Shown: piece by piece, positions 17,031 to 25,741 of the stretch
Position numbering within the stretch: position 1 is the stretch's first letter
How the letters are laid out: each line of letters opens with the position of its first letter
Notes under the pieces: generated by a model
Databases searched by the model: none
Seen by the model: only the letters and a program-made list of their open reading frames with translations
What the model was told of the DNA's origin: nothing
Source: Lachnospiraceae bacterium
Lineage (GTDB): Bacteria; Bacillota; Clostridia; Lachnospirales; Lachnospiraceae
Assembly (NCBI GenBank): GCA_017525525.1
Contig: JAFXSQ010000017.1
Location: 1-64,000 of the forward strand
Reading direction: 5' to 3'
DNA: 64,000 nucleotides
Program-made: the position numbers and the translations under genes

Positions 17031-18461
17031 TTGGAAAAAATCTTTAAACTATCGGAAAACGGCACGAATGTGCGCACGGAGCTTGTGGCAGGGTTTACCA
17101 CATTTATGACCATGGCCTACATCATTGCATTAAACCCGAATCTGCTGACAGGATTCGATGTGGGCAGTCCGCTTTGGAATGCGGTTTTTCTTGCGACATG
17201 TATCGCTTCCGCAATCGGTATGTTCAGTATGGCCTTTATAGCAAATAAGCCTTTTGCCATGGCGCCCGGAATGGGACTTAACAGCTTCTTTGCGCTTGTT
17301 GCCGGCAATATCTCTTCTATGCTTGGCGTCTCTTACTTAGCGGGCTTTAGGGCCGCACTCTGTATTGTTTTGATTGAGGGTATCGTTTTTGTCATTCTCA
17401 CGGTCTTTCGTATCCGCGAAAAGATCGTAAATGCCATTCCTGTCGGAGTTCGTCTGGGTATTTCTCCCGCAATCGGTCTTATGCTCATGAATATCGGTCT
17501 TGGTTCCAACGTGGGGATCTATGCCGAGGGAAACGGATACAGTACTCCGTTCTATGTAATGCGAGACTTCTTCGGTGCGTTGACACCCAGTGTCTTAAAG
17601 GACAGTATGGGAGCCGAATACAACGAGATGGCTCTGACCGTGGTTAATATGTTCATAGGTTTGTTTATTATAATCATTCTTGCCCATAAAGGTAAAAAAG
17701 CTGCCGTTTTGATCGGTATGCTCGCAACGTCTGTTATCGACTGGATCGGTCAGGCGGTTCTTCTTCATGTTAATCCCTTTGCGTCCCTGAAGAATGCAGC
17801 ATGGCTTCCGCCTTTTTCAGATCTTGCGGAAATGACACTTTTTAAATTTGATTTTAAAACCTTTTTTGATATAGGCTTCTTTACGGCACTGACATTGATT
17901 ATAACCTTCTGTATCATCGATATGTTCGATACCATCGGTACACTGGTGGGTACTGCTTCTAGGGCAGGCATGGTTGATGATAAGGGCAATATGCCGCAGA
18001 TGAAGGAAGCTCTTTTATCAGATGCAATAGGCACTGTTACAGGCGCCTGCACAGGTACCTCTACCGTAACCACCTTCGTGGAGTCTGCTTCGGGCGTAGA
18101 GGCCGGCGGACGCACGGGCTTGACCGCTTTAACAACAGGACTTTTGTTCCTGGCATGCATCTTCATCGCGCCGCTTGCGGGCGTTATCCCGGCGTGCGCA
18201 ACTTCATCAGCGCTCATCTATGTAGGTATTATCATGTTGAGCGGATTAAAGAATATAAACTTTGATAAGATAGAGGAGCTGGTTCCGGTTGCAATCATGC
18301 TCATTGCGATGCCGATTTCAAGTTCTATCGGACATGCCATAGGTTTAGGACTGATTTCCTACACCGTAATCTGTGTATTTACCCATAAGGAAAAAGAAGT
18401 GCCGTGGCTGACATACGTGATTTCGGCGCTGTTTATAGTGAAATTCTTCTTTATTGCATAA
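17031..18461 (+). CDS. NCS2 family nucleobase permease (AzgA-like)
   Basis: 476 residues from a TTG start 7 nt after GGGAGG. About twelve to fourteen membrane helices. The N-terminus FKLSENGTNVRTELVAGFTT and the motif MAPGMGLNSFFA are typical for the guanine/hypoxanthine/adenine branch, as is FDTIGTLVGTASRAG and a downstream GTSTVTTFVESASG. It imports a purine base, probably with protons; the exact substrate cannot be told. It is alone on its transcript: the next gene is 132 nt away with a different role. Nucleobase permeases of this branch are often under a purine riboswitch, but none is recognised here. Confidence 0.92.
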   Translation: MEKIFKLSENGTNVRTELVAGFTTFMTMAYIIALNPNLLTGFDVGSPLWNAVFLATCIASAIGMFSMAFIANKPFAMAPGMGLNSFFALVAGNISSMLGVSYLAGFRAALCIVLIEGIVFVILTVFRIREKIVNAIPVGVRLGISPAIGLMLMNIGLGSNVGIYAEGNGYSTPFYVMRDFFGALTPSVLKDSMGAEYNEMALTVVNMFIGLFIIIILAHKGKKAAVLIGMLATSVIDWIGQAVLLHVNPFASLKNAAWLPPFSDLAEMTLFKFDFKTFFDIGFFTALTLIITFCIIDMFDTIGTLVGTASRAGMVDDKGNMPQMKEALLSDAIGTVTGACTGTSTVTTFVESASGVEAGGRTGLTALTTGLLFLACIFIAPLAGVIPACATSSALIYVGIIMLSGLKNINFDKIEELVPVAIMLIAMPISSSIGHAIGLGLISYTVICVFTHKEKEVPWLTYVISALFIVKFFFIA

Positions 18462-18593
18462 GTGTTGAGAGAGTTTCTCAAGAAGAAAAATGTGTTGTCT
18501 TTTACTATATCTTGTGCTAAACTCTATTAGATTGTGTAGATATGGGAAAGAGTAACATTTGACATTATAATTCTTTAATACGGGGTGCGGAAA

Positions 18594-19502
18594 ATGGGCT
18601 TTCAGGATTTTTGGTATGGCTTTAAAAGAAAAGTAAAAAGAGGCTATAAGAAGGTAAAGAGATTTGTGAAAAGATATATAAGGTTTTTGGTTCGTCATAC
18701 CAAGGCTAAAGATTACAGCGTGCTTTTTTATACGATTATGGCTTTTATTCTGCTCATAGTGTTTATTCTGCTTATGGGGCGGGCGTTCAAGTCAATCGGC
18801 AATAAGATTGAAGAGAAGAGAGCGGCCAAGACCGAGACAACGACAGAGGAGACGACGGAGCGAATTACAACCACGGAGGATCCGGCCGTTACGGCGCATA
18901 AAAAGCTGGTCGAAGAAGCAAAGAAGATCTACGAGAAGGACAAGGATTATCTCGTGCTCGTAAATAAGGAAAATGAGATTCCTAAGGATTATACTTTTGA
19001 GAAACACACACTTAACTGCGGTGAGATCATAGACGAGCGTATATATGATGATTTTGATGCCATGATGGGCGATCTTAACAGCGCCGGCCATGATTATGAG
19101 ATCTTATCCTGCTACAGAAGCAAGGAGGATCAGGAGAACGCATTTATTGTTCAGGTTCAGAAGTATATAGACGACGGTATGTCGGACGAGGATGCAAGGA
19201 AGAAGACTAAGGAGACTATTATGGAGCCCGGCTTCTCCGAGCATGAAACCGGTCTTGCGGCTGACCTTACAGGCGAGGAACAGGGAACCTCGGATGATTT
19301 TGATGATAAGAATGAAACTATAGTATGGCTTCATAAGAATTGTGTGAAGTACGGGTTTATTTTAAGATATCCCAAGGATAAGGAAAGTATAACGGGTATT
19401 AATTACGAGGCATGGCACTTCAGATATGTCGGTAAGGATGCTGCGAAGTTTATGTCTGAGAACGATCTGACATTAGAAGAGTTCCATACATTATTGAAAT
19501 AA
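18594..19502 (+). CDS. D-alanyl-D-alanine carboxypeptidase, VanY/M15 family
   Basis: 302 residues; the ATG at 18594 is preferred to the GTG at 18585, which overlaps the G-rich RBS. A basic N-terminus is followed by one membrane helix (about residues 41-65) and a Thr/Glu-rich linker, so the enzyme domain lies outside the membrane. Zinc ligands are visible in SEHETGLAADL (H217, D224) and EAWHFRYVG (H275), with the conserved YRSKEDQ earlier. It trims the terminal D-Ala of peptidoglycan pentapeptides. There is no van resistance gene nearby, so a housekeeping role in cell-wall turnover is more likely than glycopeptide resistance. The TPR protein gene follows by 34 nt. Confidence 0.9.
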   Translation: MGFQDFWYGFKRKVKRGYKKVKRFVKRYIRFLVRHTKAKDYSVLFYTIMAFILLIVFILLMGRAFKSIGNKIEEKRAAKTETTTEETTERITTTEDPAVTAHKKLVEEAKKIYEKDKDYLVLVNKENEIPKDYTFEKHTLNCGEIIDERIYDDFDAMMGDLNSAGHDYEILSCYRSKEDQENAFIVQVQKYIDDGMSDEDARKKTKETIMEPGFSEHETGLAADLTGEEQGTSDDFDDKNETIVWLHKNCVKYGFILRYPKDKESITGINYEAWHFRYVGKDAAKFMSENDLTLEEFHTLLK

Positions 19503-19536
19503 CATCAAAACAAGATACCCTTAAGCAGGAGTAATT

Positions 19537-20577
19537 ATGTCACAGACAGACATCAAAAATAGCAGAAGTAAAAGATCACAGAACGCAAGAAGGAGGAGAA
19601 ACCGGCTTCTTACGATTAACCTGATCGTTTACTGTCTGCTTATTTTTGTTTTTCTTATAGCCATAAAGAATGTTAAAAGCGACAAGAAGGCCTTAAGGAA
19701 CGAAGGAGTTACTTTATATCAGCAGGGCGACTATAAGGCGGCGGCTTCCAAATTCGAGGAGGCTTTGGCAGAAAAGCAGTGGTTTGCCTCAAAGCTAAAC
19801 GCCGATATCTGTCTGTATCGCGCCGACAGCCTGGCAAAGATTGAGGATTATGCCGGCGCTTCAAGGGCTTACAGGGATGCGCTCGATTACAAATACGGAA
19901 GCTTTATGAAGAAGAGCAGGCTTGAGGAGCTTATCGAGATCAATGATGCTCTGTTTCAGTTTTCGTGCGCGGAGTACAATACCTGCTTCGATGCATTTGT
20001 CAAAGCGGTGGATGAAGGCTACACAGAGCTCGCGATATTTGCCGCTCTTTGCTGCGACAAAAAGGGCGACCTTGAGAACATGAAGAAATACATGGATATG
20101 TATATAGAGAAATACGGCTATACCTCATATCTTTATTACCAGACCGCTGTCTACTACACCAAAAATGACAATATCGAGGCTGCGGTTCCGTATATAGACA
20201 ACGGTCTTGCCTTAAGTGATGACAGCCACAGGATGCAGCTTGAGTACCTGAAGATTGCGGCATTAAGGAATAACAGGGATTTCAAGGATGCATATAAGCT
20301 TGCAAAAGAGTACGTGGCAAAATACCCGGAGGATGAAGAGGGCAGGCGCATGTATGAGTACTTAGACACCAGAGTCAACGTCGACCCCGCCCCGTTAAAC
20401 AACATATACGACCTCTATTATAGTGAGGATTTCCAGAGTGTATATGATGACGAGAACGATAATAAAGCTAACGAAGTGTCGGATGATGCGGGATACGAGA
20501 GCGATTATGAAGAAGACTATGACGATGAATACTACGAAGAAGAGTATTATGATGACGAGTATTACGAAGAAGAATAG
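19537..20577 (+). CDS. Membrane-anchored tetratricopeptide repeat protein
   Basis: 346 residues. A basic N-terminus with an RRRRNR stretch is followed by one membrane helix (about 25-43). Four or more TPR-like helical pairs follow, the first with G..LYQQGDYKAAASKFEEAL at about 56-75. The last 45 residues are almost entirely Asp, Glu and Tyr (EEDYDDEYYEEEYYDDEYY type), an unusual acidic tail with unknown binding role. The TPRs probably lie outside the membrane by the positive-inside rule and could act as a scaffold in the cell envelope. It lies between VanY and the methyltransferase gene, whose start is 6 nt after its stop. Confidence 0.8.
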   Translation: MSQTDIKNSRSKRSQNARRRRNRLLTINLIVYCLLIFVFLIAIKNVKSDKKALRNEGVTLYQQGDYKAAASKFEEALAEKQWFASKLNADICLYRADSLAKIEDYAGASRAYRDALDYKYGSFMKKSRLEELIEINDALFQFSCAEYNTCFDAFVKAVDEGYTELAIFAALCCDKKGDLENMKKYMDMYIEKYGYTSYLYYQTAVYYTKNDNIEAAVPYIDNGLALSDDSHRMQLEYLKIAALRNNRDFKDAYKLAKEYVAKYPEDEEGRRMYEYLDTRVNVDPAPLNNIYDLYYSEDFQSVYDDENDNKANEVSDDAGYESDYEEDYDDEYYEEEYYDDEYYEEE

Positions 20578-20583
20578 ATAAGT

Positions 20584-21954
20584 ATGAAGCTGCCAGAAAA
20601 ATTCGAACAGAATATGAGAGGTTTGCTCGGCACAGGCTATAATATTTATTATTCTGCGTTAAATGAGCCGGCGCATAAGGGTTTAAGGGTAAATACCTTA
20701 AAGCTTGACACAGATGAATTTTTGAGAATATCACCATTTAGCTTAACGCCCGTTCCCTGGGCCGGGAACGGTTTTTATTTTCAGGATGAACGTCCGGCGA
20801 CACACCCCTTCTACCAGGCGGGGCTTTACTATATTCAGGAGTCCTCTGCCATGATAAGCGCAGCAAGCTTTCCCGTAGAAGAGGGGGACAGGGTGCTCGA
20901 TTTGTGCGCGGCGCCCGGGGGCAAATCAACCGAGCTTGCCGCCAAGCTTAAAGGCACCGGAGTTCTTGTGTCAAATGACATCTCGGCATCAAGGACGAAG
21001 GCGCTTTTGAAAAACCTTGAGGTGTTCGGCGCAAAGAATACCATAATAACCAACGAACCGGTTCACAGGCTCGCGGAAAGATTTCCCGGTTATTTTGACA
21101 AGATAGTTGTGGATGCGCCTTGCTCGGGCGAAGGAATGTTCAGGAAAAGCGAGGATTTATGCGCTGCATGGAGTGAAAGCAGCAATGCCGACTGTTCGAA
21201 GCTTCAAAGGGAGATATTGAAATATGCGATTTTGATGCTTAAGCCCGGAGGGATGATGCTATATTCTACCTGTACATTTTCCCCTGAGGAGAACGAGAAA
21301 TCGATTGAATGGCTGCTTTCTTTGGACAGTGACCTTGAGATAATTGAAATCAAAAAGTACGAGGGCTTCGACGGCGGCCACCCCGAATGGGGCGATACCG
21401 GGAACGAGGAGCTTAAAAAAGCAGTAAGAATATGGCCCCACAAGGTAAAGGGCGAGGGGCATTTCGCCTGCCTTTTGAAAAAGAAGGGTGAGACAGGGGA
21501 GAACTTTGCGGGAGACTATCATGTGAAGCGCGCTAAGCTTCCGGTTGAGGTTAAGGAGTTTTTGTCTCATGTGGATATGGACTTAAATGAGGCAAGGATT
21601 GAGTGTGCAGGTGATAAGGTTTATTACATACCGGAGAGCTTTCCGGAGATTACGGGACTAAAGATTGTAAGGTGCGGACTTTTGCTCGGTGAGAAAAAGA
21701 AGAATCGTTTTGAGCCTTCTCAGGCTCTTGCGATGGCCTTGAAGTCAGGACAGTATGACAATGTGGTCGATTTTGACGAGAGTGACGAGAGGGTTGCCAG
21801 ATACCTTAAAGGCGAAACCATAGAGGTGGATGAGCTTGGCGCTAAGGACGGAACATGTCTGGTTTCGGTTCACGGTTTTCCGCTCGGCTGGGGAAAGAAT
21901 AACCGTGGCACCGTGAAGAACAAATACCTCGCCGGCTGGAGGATTGGTTCATAA
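20584..21954 (+). CDS. 16S rRNA (cytosine-C5) methyltransferase, RsmF/YebU-like
   Basis: 456 residues. The SAM-binding domain has LCAAPGGKSTELA at about 104-116. The two catalytic cysteines are in APCSGEGMFRKS (C180) and STCTFSPEEN (C230), as in the NSUN/RsmF family. The C-terminal part includes an RNA-binding region ending in GWGKNNRGTVKNKYLAGWR, typical of the Firmicute RsmF group. It should methylate ribosomal RNA. The stop codon overlaps the start of the pseudouridine synthase gene (ATAATG), so the two are translationally coupled. Confidence 0.92.
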   Translation: MKLPEKFEQNMRGLLGTGYNIYYSALNEPAHKGLRVNTLKLDTDEFLRISPFSLTPVPWAGNGFYFQDERPATHPFYQAGLYYIQESSAMISAASFPVEEGDRVLDLCAAPGGKSTELAAKLKGTGVLVSNDISASRTKALLKNLEVFGAKNTIITNEPVHRLAERFPGYFDKIVVDAPCSGEGMFRKSEDLCAAWSESSNADCSKLQREILKYAILMLKPGGMMLYSTCTFSPEENEKSIEWLLSLDSDLEIIEIKKYEGFDGGHPEWGDTGNEELKKAVRIWPHKVKGEGHFACLLKKKGETGENFAGDYHVKRAKLPVEVKEFLSHVDMDLNEARIECAGDKVYYIPESFPEITGLKIVRCGLLLGEKKKNRFEPSQALAMALKSGQYDNVVDFDESDERVARYLKGETIEVDELGAKDGTCLVSVHGFPLGWGKNNRGTVKNKYLAGWRIGS

Positions 21955-22997
21955 TGCGGGAGTTGAAGGTAAGTTCCTCGGACGAGGGGATCAGATTAAA
22001 TAAATTAGTCGGACGGTATCTTGATGCGGCGCCGCAATCATTTATCTACAAGATGCTCAGAAAGAAGAATATCGTGTTGAACGATAAGAAGGCCTCGGGA
22101 GATGAAAGATTAAGCGAGGGCGACAGCGTAAAACTGTATCTGGCCGAGGATACGATAGAGGGTTTTATAAAAAAGAAGCATTGCGATGAAAAAGCTTTGA
22201 ATGGAAAAGCTTCGGGTGATGCGGCAGGCTTGAAAATCCTTTTTGGGAATGACGACATCTTAGCGGTGTCAAAGCCCGAGGGCTTGCTTACGCAGAAAGC
22301 AAAGGCGGAGGACCACTCGTTAAACGATGACCTGCTTGCTTATTATGAAAAGAGCGGCAGGGTGGCAGAGCCCGGGTTTAAACCATCCGTGGCTAACCGG
22401 TTAGACAGAAATACTACAGGGATAGTCCTGTGCGGCATAAGCCCTAAAGGGAGCAGAAGGCTCTCGGCGGCTTTGAAAGACCATAGCATAGAAAAATACT
22501 ATTTTACCGTATGCCGCGGAAAGCTTGACGGGAAGAAGACCGTTGAGGCATACATAGAAAGAGAAGGGCTTATCTCTACTGTAAGTGAAAAGGCATCAAA
22601 TAAAGCTTTAAATCAAGCTTTAAATCAAGCGGAGCGCGTGCTTACACACCTTTATCCCCTTGATACAAACGGCAGTTACAGCCTTCTTCTTGTGAAGCTT
22701 GAAACCGGAAAGACACACCAGATTAGAGCGAGCTTAAAGAGCATAGGCATGCCGGTTGTCGGAGATGCCAAGTACGGTTCATCCAAAGAAGATATTAATC
22801 TTGCGCGTTCCTGCGGCGTAAAGCACCATCTGCTGCATGCGGGAACCGTGGTAATACCGGCAGGTGTTATCGACGATAAGGAGCATGTTATAAGCGACGG
22901 GCTGCCGATACATTTTCAAAAGCTGGCAAAGAAGCTTTCGCTTGATATAAGTAAAACGGAGACGGATAAATGGCTACATGGAATTCACGGGGCTTAA
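21954..22997 (+). CDS. RluA-family pseudouridine synthase
   Basis: 347 residues. An S4-like N-terminal region (about 12-65) is followed by the catalytic domain with ANRLDRNTTGIVL, Asp 151 being the catalytic residue, and a late GKTHQIRA motif. It isomerises uridine in ribosomal RNA, perhaps the RluC/RluD-like site of 23S RNA; specificity is not readable. A direct repeat of ALNQ occurs in the middle (codon repeat AAAGCTTTAAATCAAGC), a possible slippage site. It overlaps the rsmF-type gene by 1 nt and recU by 28 nt. Confidence 0.92.
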   Translation: MRELKVSSSDEGIRLNKLVGRYLDAAPQSFIYKMLRKKNIVLNDKKASGDERLSEGDSVKLYLAEDTIEGFIKKKHCDEKALNGKASGDAAGLKILFGNDDILAVSKPEGLLTQKAKAEDHSLNDDLLAYYEKSGRVAEPGFKPSVANRLDRNTTGIVLCGISPKGSRRLSAALKDHSIEKYYFTVCRGKLDGKKTVEAYIEREGLISTVSEKASNKALNQALNQAERVLTHLYPLDTNGSYSLLLVKLETGKTHQIRASLKSIGMPVVGDAKYGSSKEDINLARSCGVKHHLLHAGTVVIPAGVIDDKEHVISDGLPIHFQKLAKKLSLDISKTETDKWLHGIHGA

Positions 22998-23506
22998 GGG
23001 GCTCGACATTAGAGGAGCTCGTGAACTTAACCAATGAGATATACAGGGAAAAGAAGCTTGCTTTGGTGCAGAAGATTCCCACACCTATTACTCCCGTGAA
23101 GATAGATAAGGAGCGCGGGCGGATATCCGAGGCGTTCTTTGAGAAGGACTCCACGGTTGATTACATAGGTGTGGTGCAGGGAGTTCCGGTGTGCTTTGAT
23201 GCAAAGGAATGCGCGACGGACACCTATTCCTTAAGGAATATCCATGAGCACCAGATAGAGTTTATGCGTGAGTTTGAGGAACAGGGCGGAGTGAGCTTTG
23301 TTCTTATGATGTTTTCAGCAAGAAATGATTTTTATTACATGAGGTTTAAGGAGCTTGAAGCATATCTTGACAGGGTAAAGGAAGGGCACCCGAACAACTT
23401 AAAGTATCTCGAGCTTGATGATGACTACTTTTTAAGAGGGCTTCACGGAGCGCCTGTTCATTACCTTGAGGGACTTCAAAAAGACTTAGATGAAAGGCAG
23501 GAATAG
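22970..23506 (+). CDS. recU: Holliday junction resolvase RecU
   Basis: 178 residues, slightly shorter than the B. subtilis protein. The N-terminal WNSRGLRGSTLEELV and the nuclease core with D in STVDYIGVVQG, then FDAKEC, carry the acidic metal ligands and Lys of the RecU family; RNIHEHQIEFM is also conserved. It cleaves four-way DNA junctions during recombination and segregation in Firmicutes. It starts inside the end of the pseudouridine synthase gene and is followed 3 nt later by nadE. An association with penicillin-binding protein genes, known in other Firmicutes, is not seen here. Confidence 0.93.
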   Translation: MATWNSRGLRGSTLEELVNLTNEIYREKKLALVQKIPTPITPVKIDKERGRISEAFFEKDSTVDYIGVVQGVPVCFDAKECATDTYSLRNIHEHQIEFMREFEEQGGVSFVLMMFSARNDFYYMRFKELEAYLDRVKEGHPNNLKYLELDDDYFLRGLHGAPVHYLEGLQKDLDERQE

Positions 23507-23508
23507 GA

Positions 23509-25452
23509 ATGTACGATCTGATACGAGCTGCGGCCTGTGTGCCGGATGTTAAGGTTTGCGATGTTGATTACAACTTAAGCCGCATATTGATGATGATAGA
23601 CGATGCGGTAGAGGGCAAGGTGGATGTGCTGTGCTTTCCCGAGATGGCGGTTACGGGCTACACCTGCGCGGATATGTTCTTTCAGGACACTCTTCTTGAT
23701 GCTTCGGACAGAGCGATAGGAGTGATAGCGAACAAAACAAGGGATTTGAGACTTGTGCTCTCGGTGGGCGCGCCCGTCAGGATAGGCGGACAGCTTTATA
23801 ACGGAGCGTTTACGATATACAACGGCAGGATATGGGGCATAACCCTTAAGACTTATCTGCCGAATTACGGAGAATTCTACGAGAAGAGATGGTTTACCTC
23901 ATCCGCGGATGTATTGAATGACAACATAAGCTCAATCGTATTTGCCGGAGAGGAGAATGAGTATGCGATACCTGTGGGAGCGGACCTTATCTACAACGTG
24001 GGCGGCATAAAGCTCGGTGTGGAGATATGCGAGGATTTGTTCTCTTCGTTTACGCCTTCGGTAAGGCTTGCGCAGGGCGGAGCGGAGGTTATCCTTAATC
24101 TCTCGGCAAGCAATGAGACCATAGGCAAGAAGGCCTTAAGAAGAAGACTTGTGTCCGATAAGTCCTTAGAGCTTATCGCGGCTTATGTTTATGCTTCGGC
24201 GGGCGCGGGAGAGTCCACTACGGACCTTTGCTTCTCGGGGCATGGAATCATATCTATGTGTGGTCGTGTGCTTGCGGAGAACAAGGATGTCTGCGACAAT
24301 GATTATATGCTTATAACGGATGTCGATCTCGGAAGAGTGAGGGCAGACAGATTGAAGAACAAAACCTTCGGGGATTCTGCGGCATATCTTTCGCTTCCCT
24401 GCAGGGAGGTATTTATCCCAGGCAAGCTTTATGACTGCGACGGAGCATATCTGAATGTGAAGAAGCATCCCTTCGTGCCTTCTTCAAAGGACGACAGGCT
24501 TGAGCGATGCAGGGATATTTTTGCAATGCAGGTTGCGGGACTTGTAAAGAGACTTTCTGTTACGGGTCCGAAGATGGTGGTCGGCGTATCCGGAGGCATG
24601 GATTCGACGCTTACGCTTCTTGTAGCCGCAGCTGCGTTAAAGAAGATGGGACTTGAGGCTTCAAACTTGACAGGCATAACCATGCCGGCCTTCGGAACCA
24701 CGGAGAGGACTAAGAATAACGCTACGCTTCTTATGGAGGCTCTCGGCTGTGACGTGCACACCATCCCAATCGGAGAAGCGTGCATGAAGCATTTTGAGGA
24801 CATAGGGCATGATCCGACGGTAAAGGATATAACCTACGAGAATGTACAGGCTAGGGAACGCACGCAGGTTCTTATGGATTACGCTAACAAGACCGGCGCG
24901 ATAGTTGTCGGCACCGGAGACCTGTCGGAGCTTGCGCTTGGATGGTGTACCTACAACGGTGATCAGATGAGCATGTACGGGGTAAATGCATCGATACCGA
25001 AGACGCTTGTCCGCTGGATGATTGAAACGGTAGCAGACCTTGACCTCTTCCCAGGGGCGAGCGTAATCTTAAAGGATATAACAGATACTCCGATCAGTCC
25101 GGAGCTTCTTCCGCCGGATGAGAACGGAAACATAAGTCAGAAGACGGAGGACAACATCGGTCCTTACGAACTGCATGATTTCTTTATCTATTACATGATG
25201 AGGTTCTCCTTCAGGCCGGCTAAGATATTCTACTTAGCGGCCGAGCATGCGTTCAAAGAGGACTATAGCCGTGAGGATATCTTAAAATGGATGAAGATGT
25301 TCTATAAAAGGTTCTTCACACAGCAGTTTAAGAGGAGCTGCATGCCTGACGGAGTTAAGGTCGGTACCGTGGCGCTTTCGCCGCGCGGGGATCTGAGGAT
25401 GCCGTCTGATGCAGTGTCCAAATTGTGGCTGGATGAAATAAACAGGCTATAG
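23509..25452 (+). CDS. nadE: NAD(+) synthase, glutamine-hydrolysing
   Basis: 647 residues, the two-domain form. The N-terminal nitrilase-like glutaminase domain has the catalytic Glu in FPEMAVTGYTC, the Lys in the TLKTYLPNYGEF stretch and the Cys in VEICEDLF (C174). The C-terminal synthetase has the PP-loop VSGGMDSTLTLL near residue 360 and the conserved STDLSELALGWCTYNGD-like segment (GTGDLSELALGW here). It makes NAD from nicotinate adenine dinucleotide using glutamine nitrogen. The structured element at 25457-25571 begins 5 nt after its TAG stop codon. Confidence 0.96.
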   Translation: MYDLIRAAACVPDVKVCDVDYNLSRILMMIDDAVEGKVDVLCFPEMAVTGYTCADMFFQDTLLDASDRAIGVIANKTRDLRLVLSVGAPVRIGGQLYNGAFTIYNGRIWGITLKTYLPNYGEFYEKRWFTSSADVLNDNISSIVFAGEENEYAIPVGADLIYNVGGIKLGVEICEDLFSSFTPSVRLAQGGAEVILNLSASNETIGKKALRRRLVSDKSLELIAAYVYASAGAGESTTDLCFSGHGIISMCGRVLAENKDVCDNDYMLITDVDLGRVRADRLKNKTFGDSAAYLSLPCREVFIPGKLYDCDGAYLNVKKHPFVPSSKDDRLERCRDIFAMQVAGLVKRLSVTGPKMVVGVSGGMDSTLTLLVAAAALKKMGLEASNLTGITMPAFGTTERTKNNATLLMEALGCDVHTIPIGEACMKHFEDIGHDPTVKDITYENVQARERTQVLMDYANKTGAIVVGTGDLSELALGWCTYNGDQMSMYGVNASIPKTLVRWMIETVADLDLFPGASVILKDITDTPISPELLPPDENGNISQKTEDNIGPYELHDFFIYYMMRFSFRPAKIFYLAAEHAFKEDYSREDILKWMKMFYKRFFTQQFKRSCMPDGVKVGTVALSPRGDLRMPSDAVSKLWLDEINRL

Positions 25453-25456
25453 TGAC

Positions 25457-25571
25457 GCGGCCGTGTAATTACTGGCCCGTCTGCCTGGGGATATGTTTTC
25501 GGTCGCTTTGAAATGCTCCCTCAAACACATCCCTGGCGCGACGGGTTGAAGATTATAGCGAGGATGGCCGC
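25457..25571 (+). ncRNA. Structured repeat element, copy 2
   Basis: The conserved core is the same as at 10474-10600: GGCCCGTCTGCCTGGG (25474-25489) and CCTGGCGCGACGGGTTGAAG (25532-25551). The inner hairpin here is GGATATGTTT with AAACACATCC and the outer stem is GCGGCC (25457-25462) with GGCCGC (25566-25571). Both differ in sequence from copy 1 but still pair, with one mismatch. The position, directly behind a stop codon, is the same in both copies. Function unknown. Confidence 0.6.
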
Positions 25572-25583
25572 TGTGTAAAGAAT

Positions 25584-25720
25584 GTGTCATCCTGAACGAA
25601 GTGACACAGACCGTAATGCGAAGCGTTACGGTGCCGGCCTTCAATGACATAAGGAATCCACCGCAAGCGGTACCCCTTATGACGAAATGCGAGGGCTTGC
25701 GAAGCAACAGGAAGGATCTT
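25584..25720 (+). repeat. Composite palindromic repeat upstream of miaB
   Basis: Four hairpins in a row: GTGTCAT...GTGACAC (25584-25607), CGTAATGC-GAA-GCGTTACG (25612-25630), CATAAGG...CCTTATG (25648-25681) holding CCGC-AA-GCGG, and GCGAGGGCTTGCGAAGC; it ends in GAAGGATCTT. It is of the GTGTCATCCTGAACGAAG type of intergenic repeat. The miaB reading frame stays open through it, giving a false N-terminal extension. Confidence 0.6.
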
Positions 25721-25741
25721 ATTAACGATAAAGAGGATAAT

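Noticed and set aside
22605..22635. Tandem AAAGCTTTAAATCAAGC copies as a phase-variation tract in the RluA-type gene
   Set aside because: The repeat unit is a multiple of three bases with only two copies, so slippage would not shift the frame.
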